Positions 1 to 4,436 of a stretch of 5,694 bases of DNA are shown here, in pieces; position 1 is the stretch's first letter, and each line of letters opens with the position of its first letter. The position numbers and the translations under genes were made by a program. The stretch covers positions 1-5,694 of the forward strand of contig JAABTE010000179.1 in the NCBI GenBank assembly GCA_011390035.1. Reading direction: 5' to 3'. Source of the stretch: Desulfobacteraceae bacterium. GTDB lineage: Bacteria > Desulfobacterota > Desulfobacteria > Desulfobacterales > JAABSP01. A model generated the notes under the pieces. That model was given only the letters and a program-made list of their open reading frames with translations. It was not told the DNA's origin and made no database searches.

Positions 1-1142
1 GCCGTGCCCGGGCTGCCCGGCGTGCCGATGGACCGGAACCAGGCAGGCCCATGGGTCAACAGGGGCGGGACGCTGGCAAGGGTCTTGACGTTGTTGATCA
101 CCGTCGGTTTGCCGTCGAGCCCTTTTTCCGCCGGGTAGGGCGGCCGGTACTCGGGCATGCCCCGGTGGCCCTCAATGGAGCGGATCAGGGCCGTCTCCTC
201 GCCGCAGACAAAGGCGCCGGAGCCCTGAAAGACCCGGATCTTCAGGCGAAAGCCGCTGCCCAGAACGCTTTCCCCTAAAATCCCCATCGCCTCGGCCTGG
301 GCGATGGCCTTTGTCAGAATCCGCACGGCCAGGGGGTACTCGGCCCGCACATAAAAGAGTCCCGTTTCGGCCCCCGTGGCATAGGCGCACAGGGCCAGCC
401 CCTCGATCACCTGGTGGGGGTTGCTCTCAAGCAGGGTCCGGTCCATGTAGGCGCCCGGGTCTCCCTCGTCGGCGTTGCAGATGACGATGCGACTTTCTCC
501 GGAGGCGGCGCGGGCCAGTTCCCATTTTTTTCCGGTGGGAAAGCCGGCCCCGCCCCGGCCCCGCAGGCCGGCTTCCTTTACCGCGGCGATCACCGCCTCG
601 GGAGGGCCGGAAAGGGCCTTTGCCAGGGCCTCGTAGCCGCCATCGGCCAGGTAGTCGCGGATATCCTCCGGGTCGATGCGGCCGCACTTTTCCATCACGA
701 TCCGCTTTTCCCGGTTGAACCGGGGAAATTCCCCCACCCAGGGGATCATCTCGTTTTCCTCTGTGGCGCCGTAAACATGCTCGAAGCGCGGGTCGCCCTC
801 GGCCAGGAATAGCTTTGCCAGCATCTTGGCCTTGCCCGCCGTAACATTGTGATAGAAGATGGGCGGAAACCCGGAGGCCGGATGATCGATGATCACCCAC
901 GGCTCGGCGTAGCAGTGGCCCACGCAGCCCACGGAATGGAGGGTGGCCTCGACCCCGAGGCCCGCCAGGGTCTCTTCGAAGGCGGCTTTTGTCTCCAGCG
1001 CGCCGGAGGCGATGCCGCAGGTGGCCATGCCGATGTGGATGGCCGGGATCAGGGTCTCGGCCGGCGCGGCCCTTCCCTTTGCGGCCTCCGCCCCAAGGCG
1101 CTTTAAAATCGCCATGGGCGATTCAGCGGCCGTCTGATTCAT
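1..1142 (-). CDS. nuoF: NuoF-type NADH-oxidising FMN/Fe-S subunit (HndC/HydB/complex I 51-kDa family), 3' part outside window
   Basis: This subunit takes a hydride from NADH onto FMN and passes electrons through Fe-S clusters to a partner enzyme in the cytoplasm. The 380 codons visible show a thioredoxin-like [2Fe-2S] domain at about residues 30-110 (Cys42, Cys73, Cys77). The 51-kDa core follows, with FMN motif GLRGRGGAGFPTGKKW (192-207), CNADEGDPGAYMDR (222-235) and NADH-site motif GSGAFVCGEETALIRSIEG (307-325). The SLBB and C-terminal 4Fe-4S parts should lie beyond the left edge. The ATG at 1142 is chosen because GGGAGAAGG precedes it at good spacing; the in-frame ATG at 1115 has no such site. 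The start overlaps nuoE by 20 bp, which suggests translational coupling. The N-terminal domain shows three cysteines where four are usual. The family is certain. Whether it serves a hydrogenase, formate dehydrogenase, benzoyl-CoA reductase or complex I cannot be told here, so the symbol is family-level. Confidence 0.93.
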   Translation of the reverse strand, partial: MNQTAAESPMAILKRLGAEAAKGRAAPAETLIPAIHIGMATCGIASGALETKAAFEETLAGLGVEATLHSVGCVGHCYAEPWVIIDHPASGFPPIFYHNVTAGKAKMLAKLFLAEGDPRFEHVYGATEENEMIPWVGEFPRFNREKRIVMEKCGRIDPEDIRDYLADGGYEALAKALSGPPEAVIAAVKEAGLRGRGGAGFPTGKKWELARAASGESRIVICNADEGDPGAYMDRTLLESNPHQVIEGLALCAYATGAETGLFYVRAEYPLAVRILTKAIAQAEAMGILGESVLGSGFRLKIRVFQGSGAFVCGEETALIRSIEGHRGMPEYRPPYPAEKGLDGKPTVINNVKTLASVPPLLTHGPAWFRSIGTPGSPGT

Positions 1143-1689
1143 TTTTGGCCTTCTCCCTTTCCGCTTTTTCCTTTTCGATCTGAACCCGCGTCAACAGCCC
1201 CTCCACCTTGCTCGGGGCCATGTGGCCATGGACGGTCTCGCCCATCATGGCCACCGGCGCCAGGGCGCAGCAGCCCACGCAGGCCACCCGCTCGATGGAA
1301 AACTCCCGGTCCGGCGTCGTCTCCCCCTCCTTGATCTCCAGCTTGCGCTCGAAGTTTTCCAGGATGATGTCGCCGGCCCGCACATGGCAGGCCGTGCCCA
1401 TGCATACCTTGATGGGGTGGCGGCCCGGCGGGTTGAATTTGAACTGATTATAAAAGGTTGCCACGCCGTGGACCTCGGCCGCCGGGATCTCCAGGTGATC
1501 GGCCACCATCCGGATGGCCCCCCGGGGCAGGTAGCGGTGGGTTTCCTGTATGGTTTGCAGCAGGGGGATCAACTGGCCCCGGTCCCGCCCGAATTCGGCG
1601 ATGCGGGTTGAAATATCCGTCAGGATCGCCTGTTCAGGGTCCTCCGCCGGCATATCTTCCGGATCCTCTGCCGGTAAAGCGTCATTCAT
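1123..1689 (-). CDS. nuoE: NuoE-type [2Fe-2S] subunit (HndA/complex I 24-kDa family)
   Basis: This 188-aa protein is the thioredoxin-fold [2Fe-2S] partner of NuoF and carries the N1a-type cluster of NADH-oxidising modules. A helical N-terminal domain (about 21-80) contains the family motif HGVATFYNQF (74-83). The cluster ligands are complete: Cys96-x4-Cys101 in VCMGTAC and Cys137-x3-Cys141 in ACVGCCALAP, with an extra adjacent Cys140. The first 20 residues are an acidic tail in which PAEDPE occurs twice. The last 20 are a Lys/Glu-rich helix whose codons also carry the ribosome site of nuoF. The start ATG at 1689 has only a weak, distant GGAG (1705-1702, about 12 nt away), so translation may depend on upstream genes. 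It lies 54 bp after the CNBD gene and overlaps nuoF, so co-transcription is likely. Length is slightly above the usual 155-170 aa because of the two tails. It is distinct from genuine complex I NuoE only by context. Confidence 0.94.
   Translation of the reverse strand: MNDALPAEDPEDMPAEDPEQAILTDISTRIAEFGRDRGQLIPLLQTIQETHRYLPRGAIRMVADHLEIPAAEVHGVATFYNQFKFNPPGRHPIKVCMGTACHVRAGDIILENFERKLEIKEGETTPDREFSIERVACVGCCALAPVAMMGETVHGHMAPSKVEGLLTRVQIEKEKAEREKAKNESDGR
1129..1160 (-). promoter_or_regulatory. Ribosome binding site of nuoF, embedded in the nuoE 3' end
   Basis: Reading the minus strand, GGGAGAAGG lies about 6 nt before the ATG at 1142-1140, inside the codons for the nuoE charged tail. This decides the nuoF start: the next in-frame ATG (1115-1113) is preceded by CGGCCGCTGAATCGCCC, which has no purine-rich site. 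The arrangement fits ribosomes terminating at the nuoE stop (1125-1123) and reinitiating nearby. Confidence 0.7.
1633..1674 (-). repeat. 18-bp direct repeat at 24-bp period inside the 5' end of nuoE
   Basis: Two copies encode PAEDPE (codons 6-11 at 1674-1657 and 14-19 at 1650-1633), separated by two codons. The copies differ only at synonymous third positions (GCA/GCG, GAT/GAC, CCG/CCT). This pattern suggests an old duplication kept acidic by selection, or chance in a low-complexity acidic tail. Confidence 0.6.
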
Positions 1690-1743
1690 CGTATTGAAGG
1701 GCTCCGTTTATCCGTTCGTTCATATGTTACTGCTGAAAAAGCG

Positions 1744-2211
1744 TCAAATCCGCTCCAGCGCCCCGTAGGCCCCTTGAATCCGGTCCCGGAGCAGGAAGCA
1801 GAACTTTTCCAGCACGTGAAATCCCAGCGCCCGGTCCGCGACCATGATCTCCCGAAGGTCCGCGCCCCGCAGCCGGATGGCCGTGGTTGGCTTCTGGCAG
1901 GTGGCAGACGACATGAGAAAGTGCGGCTCGCCCAGCAGGGTGGACCAGCATCCCAGCACCCGGCCCCGGCCCAGCGTTCCGATCACCACCGATCCCTTGC
2001 GGCCGCCCAGATCCATGGAGCGCTCCAGGAAGACATGCCCCCGGGCGATGACATGCAGATGCTCGCCGAAATCCCCCTGCTGAAAGATATATTCGCCGCT
2101 TTCGTAGGTGTCCGCCTCGCACAGGGCGGCGATGCGGGAGACGGTGGATGCGTCCAGCCCCTTGAAGAATTCGCAGTCCCGCAGGACCTGCTCGATCTGC
2201 GCGTTGTCCAT
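1744..2211 (-). CDS. CNBD-only protein (Crp/Fnr-type cyclic-nucleotide-binding-like beta-barrel without HTH)
   Basis: This 155-aa soluble protein is one cyclic-nucleotide-binding fold. A short helix leads in (FFKGLD, 15-20). Then come the beta-roll hallmarks YESGEYIFQQGDFGEHLHVIARGHV (split here as 36-48 and 49-60), a GTLGRGRVLG turn (78-87), a phosphate-cassette-like stretch (86-104) and a C-terminal helix (about 115-150). No helix-turn-helix follows, so it is not a transcription factor by itself. In the cassette, where classic cAMP receptors have FGE...PRxA, this protein reads LGCW...PHFLMSSAT, so the usual Glu and Arg contacts are missing and the ligand is unknown. Its place between the CoA-transferase/GNAT gene and nuoEF suggests a regulatory or docking role for those products; this is inference. 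The start ATG at 2211 is the only start in its open frame (in-frame TAA 10 codons upstream) and has GAGGAG 3 nt before it, a tight spacing. Confidence 0.85.
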   Translation of the reverse strand: MDNAQIEQVLRDCEFFKGLDASTVSRIAALCEADTYESGEYIFQQGDFGEHLHVIARGHVFLERSMDLGGRKGSVVIGTLGRGRVLGCWSTLLGEPHFLMSSATCQKPTTAIRLRGADLREIMVADRALGFHVLEKFCFLLRDRIQGAYGALERI

Positions 2212-2300
2212 ATTCTCCTCGTCCGGGTTCTCGTCGTCCGGTTAGGATCGCCGGGCCATCGGGGCCACGGGATCCGGGTCGCTTCCGCCGGCGCCTTTTT
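2212..2300 (-). other. Short intergenic gap between the GNAT fusion and the CNBD gene
   Basis: The 89 bp hold no hairpin-plus-T-run terminator on the minus strand, so read-through into the CNBD gene is likely. Close to the CNBD start there is an imperfect tandem repeat (plus strand CTCGTCCGGGTT at 2218-2229 and CTCGTCGTCCGGTT at 2230-2243). The copy nearest the gene supplies its GAGGAG ribosome site. I see no convincing internal promoter. Confidence 0.5.
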
Positions 2301-4178
2301 TTACTTCGGCTCGTCGAACCGGCAGGTCAACACGATCATGTCCTCGTCAAAGGCGGTTTTGGTCTTGAAGGGCAGGGTCTTGAACAGCCGGATCATGCCC
2401 ATGTTGTCCGTGGAGGTGTAGGCCATCACGCCGCCGATGCCGTTTTCCCGGGCCGCCTCGGCCAGCTTCATCATCAGCATCTTGCCCAGCCCCTTGCCCT
2501 GAAACTCCTTGCTGATGGAAAAGGCCACCTCCGCCACGTTCCGCGCGGGGTCCAGCAGGTACTGGCCCACGCCCACCACCTTGCCGAAGCCGAATTCGCC
2601 CACCAGGGCCACCATGGTCAGGTCCTTGACGTAGTCGATGTGCAGAAAGTCCTCCAGGTCGTCGCGCAGGAAGCTTGTTTTTTCGTGGAAGAAGCGCAGC
2701 ACCACGTCGTCTTTTTCCAGGTTGTAAAAATGCTCCTGGACTCGCCGCTCGTCCACCGGCTTGATGGGCCGGATGGTCACCTCCTGGCCGCCGATATCCT
2801 TGACCTCCTCGAGCTTGGCCGGATAGATCCCGTGGATCGACTCCTTGAGGGTGCGCTCCCGGCCCAGAAAACCCATCTCCCGGGCCTTTTCAAACAGCGC
2901 CTCCCGGTGATCCGGATGGGCGATGCTGATCATGGCCATGGCCCGCTCCTGAAGGCTCTTGCCGAAAAGATTCACGGCCCCGTACTCGGTGATGACGTGG
3001 TGCGCGTCCCCTCGCGGCACCACCACGGCCGTGTTGTCCAGCATGGGCACGATGCGGCTCTGGCCCTCGGGGTTGGTGGAGGTGAGCATCAGGATGGATT
3101 TTCCCCCCGGCGCCATGGTGGCCCCCCGGATGAAGTCCACCATGCCGGTGATGCCGGAAAAATGGTTGTGGGGCAGCGCGTCGGCGGCCACCTGGCCGGT
3201 CAGGTCCATGATCATGGCAACATTCATCGTTACCATTTTACTATTGCGGGCGATGATGCCCGGATCATTCACGTAGTCGGACGGGTGAAAATCCACCGAC
3301 GGGTTGTCGTGGAGGAACTCGTACAGCAGGCTGGTGCCGATGGCGGAGCTGGCCACGATCTTGCCCTCGTTGAAGCCCTTTTTCCGGTTGGTGATAACGC
3401 CCCTTGAGACCAGGTGCATGATGTCGTCGGTGATGTACTGGGTATGAACCCCCAGATCGTTCTTGTCCGACAGGGCCAGCAGGGTGGCCTGGGAGGTGGC
3501 GCCCAGGCTGATCTGGATGGTGGAGCCGTCCTCCACGAACCGGGCGATGAGCCGGCCGATGGCGTTGGCCGCCTCGCTGTTCGGCAGGCTCTGCACCTCT
3601 ATGATGTCCTCGTCGTGGGGAACGAACACGTCCACATCGTCCACGTGGATGAAGCTGCGGCCCAGCACCCGGGGCATTTTGGCGTTCACCTGGGCGATCA
3701 CCAGATCCGCGGACAGGGCCGCGGACAGGGTGATGTCCACGGAAACCCCGAGGCTCATCCACCCGAAATCATCCGGCGGGGTCACCTGAATCAGGGCCAC
3801 GTGGATGGGCAGCATCCGGCTTTTGAACAGCCGGGGAATGGCCGACAGGTTGATGGGGGTGATGTAGCGCTTGTTGGCCGACAGCCGCCGGCTCTTGGCC
3901 GAGCCGAGGTAGAACGAGCGGATGTTCATGCTCTCGGCCTCGGGCTTTCCGGCCATCAGCGTCAGCGGCGTACTCTCCAGGGCCAGCAGGCGGACGACCT
4001 CGAGGTCCGTGAAGAAGTTGGACTTTTCCGCCAGCGCCTTGACCAGTTGCTGAGGCTCGCCGCAGGACGACCCGATGAAGATGCGCTTTCCGGGGCGGAT
4101 CAGCTTCATGGCCTCGGCCACGGTCCGCTGCTTCTCGACGTAATCGTCGGCCCAATAGGATCTGGATTTTCGCGCCAT
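2301..4178 (-). CDS. Acetyl-CoA hydrolase/transferase-family protein fused to a C-terminal GNAT acetyltransferase
   Basis: This 625-aa cytoplasmic protein has a class I CoA-transferase region similar to 4-hydroxybutyrate/butyryl-CoA:acetate CoA-transferases at about residues 12-438. Family landmarks are CGEPQQLVKAL (39-49), TPPDDFGWMSLGVS (133-146), SFIHVDDVDVF (175-185), DYVNDPGIIARNSKMV (301-316), GMVDFIRGA (345-353) and VITEYGAVNLFGKSLQERA (395-413). A GNAT domain follows at about 465-620, with acetyl-CoA-binding motif A EFQGKGLGKMLM (558-569; Q-x-x-G-x-G). The position of the catalytic glutamate (HSE in Clostridium aminobutyricum 4-hydroxybutyrate CoA-transferase, Glu238) is Gln247 here (HTQ, codon CAG at 3440-3438), and adjacent motifs have diverged. 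CoA-transfer may therefore be lost, leaving an acyl-CoA-sensing protein acetyltransferase, which is inference. The start is ATG 4178, with AGGA 9 nt upstream. An upstream in-frame ATG (4277) would add 33 poorly structured residues, lies upstream of the predicted transcription start and has no family match. Confidence 0.93.
   Translation of the reverse strand: MARKSRSYWADDYVEKQRTVAEAMKLIRPGKRIFIGSSCGEPQQLVKALAEKSNFFTDLEVVRLLALESTPLTLMAGKPEAESMNIRSFYLGSAKSRRLSANKRYITPINLSAIPRLFKSRMLPIHVALIQVTPPDDFGWMSLGVSVDITLSAALSADLVIAQVNAKMPRVLGRSFIHVDDVDVFVPHDEDIIEVQSLPNSEAANAIGRLIARFVEDGSTIQISLGATSQATLLALSDKNDLGVHTQYITDDIMHLVSRGVITNRKKGFNEGKIVASSAIGTSLLYEFLHDNPSVDFHPSDYVNDPGIIARNSKMVTMNVAMIMDLTGQVAADALPHNHFSGITGMVDFIRGATMAPGGKSILMLTSTNPEGQSRIVPMLDNTAVVVPRGDAHHVITEYGAVNLFGKSLQERAMAMISIAHPDHREALFEKAREMGFLGRERTLKESIHGIYPAKLEEVKDIGGQEVTIRPIKPVDERRVQEHFYNLEKDDVVLRFFHEKTSFLRDDLEDFLHIDYVKDLTMVALVGEFGFGKVVGVGQYLLDPARNVAEVAFSISKEFQGKGLGKMLMMKLAEAARENGIGGVMAYTSTDNMGMIRLFKTLPFKTKTAFDEDMIVLTCRFDEPK
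3707..3730. repeat. Perfect 12-bp tandem duplication inside the CoA-transferase domain
   Basis: CCGCGGACAGGG occurs twice head to tail (3707-3718 and 3719-3730), giving LSA-A-LSA-A in the protein (residues about 151-158). The aligned segment of the clostridial 4-hydroxybutyrate CoA-transferase, as I recall it, has the same length. It is therefore probably not a recent insertion but similar Leu-Ser-Ala codons next to each other. Confidence 0.7.
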
Positions 4179-4196
4179 ATTAATCTTTCCTGCTTG
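4176..4196 (-). promoter_or_regulatory. Ribosome binding site fixing the start of the CoA-transferase/GNAT gene
   Basis: On the minus strand AGGAAAGATTAAT runs directly into ATG at 4178-4176. AGGA with about 9 nt spacing in an A-rich, unstructured context supports this start over the longer in-frame ATG at 4277. Confidence 0.65.
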
Positions 4197-4209
4197 AGGA
4201 AAACGGGGG

Positions 4210-4227
4210 GGCGCCGAAGGGGGCGCC
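4210..4227 (-). other. GGCGCC inverted repeat in the leader of the leftward operon
   Basis: GGCGCC at 4210-4215 and 4222-4227 can pair across a 6-nt loop, giving a short G+C-only stem in the predicted 5' untranslated region about 14-20 nt before the ribosome site. No T-run follows, so it is not a terminator. It could stabilise the leader or slow ribosome loading. Because GGCGCC is self-complementary and common in such DNA, chance is possible. Confidence 0.4.
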
Positions 4228-4244
4228 GGATGATATCCTGGAAA

Positions 4245-4273
4245 AGTGTACCGTAAAGCGGCTTGCTTGGCAA
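4245..4273 (-). promoter_or_regulatory. Candidate sigma-70 promoter of the leftward operon
   Basis: On the minus strand TTGCCA (4273-4268) and TACACT (4250-4245) are separated by exactly 17 bp. They match consensus at 5/6 and 4/6 positions. A start near 4238 would give a leader of about 60 nt. The upper box lies within a palindrome (4261-4275), which could be an operator. Confidence 0.45.
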
Positions 4274-4275
4274 GC
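4261..4275. promoter_or_regulatory. Palindrome GCTTGC-TTG-GCAAGC, candidate operator
   Basis: Perfect 6-bp arms (4261-4266 and 4270-4275) surround a 3-bp centre and overlap the -35 box of the leftward promoter candidate. A dimeric repressor bound here would block that promoter. No regulator gene in the window is an obvious match, since the CNBD protein has no DNA-binding domain. The short loop also allows a weak RNA hairpin, but there is no T-run for a terminator. Confidence 0.4.
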
Positions 4276-4323
4276 ATTCCCGATACCCCTTAAGACGGCC
4301 CCTGAAACCCTCAACGGAACTGG

Positions 4324-4352
4324 TTGACAGAAAAGCCGCTTGCCGATATAAT
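4324..4352 (+). promoter_or_regulatory. Perfect-consensus sigma-70 promoter of ppiD
   Basis: TTGACA (4324-4329) and TATAAT (4347-4352) are separated by 17 bp, so both boxes and the spacer equal the sigma-70 consensus. Transcription would begin near 4359-4360 and give a leader of about 75 nt that is A+T-rich. A small dyad (TCAAC 4311-4315, GTTGA 4323-4327) overlaps the -35 box. The quality of the match suggests strong housekeeping expression unless an operator restrains it. Confidence 0.8.
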
Positions 4353-4420
4353 AAATGGTTTGAAGACGTATGTGGGCAGGGTCTGACGAAAATGGATATT
4401 GTAATAAATTTTAAATTGTT

Positions 4421-4436
4421 AAGGTGAATCGGAATG
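4421..4436 (+). promoter_or_regulatory. Ribosome binding site of ppiD
   Basis: AAGGTG (4421-4426) lies 7 nt before the ATG at 4434, supporting this start. The next in-frame ATG (4446) would remove four residues of the cytoplasmic tip and is not preceded by a better site. Confidence 0.7.

Noticed and set aside
1682..1723. 13-codon minus-strand leader ORF (MNERINGALQYDE) whose stop overlaps the nuoE start
   Set aside because: There is no good ribosome site before its ATG and no regulatory codon run. An overlap like this is expected by chance in a 54-bp gap, though coupling to nuoE cannot be excluded.
2212..2300. Possible terminator after the CoA-transferase/GNAT gene
   Set aside because: The A-run directly after the stop and the G+C-rich stretch beyond it do not form a stem followed by a T-run on the minus strand.
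1774..2421. 215-codon plus-strand open frame across the CNBD gene and the gap after it
   Set aside because: It is antisense to the CNBD fold and the end of the GNAT domain, with no domain signal and no convincing ribosome site.
3414..4256. 280-codon plus-strand open frame opposite the CoA-transferase domain
   Set aside because: The translation is rich in His, Gly, Gln and Asp with no family resemblance, and it is antisense to a strongly conserved enzyme fold. The same holds for the plus-strand frame at 2640-3407.
4179..4277. 33-residue N-terminal extension of the CoA-transferase/GNAT protein from ATG 4277
   Set aside because: The extension is Pro/Ala-rich with no homology, lies upstream of the predicted transcription start and overlaps the leader stem. 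ATG 4178 has a better ribosome site.
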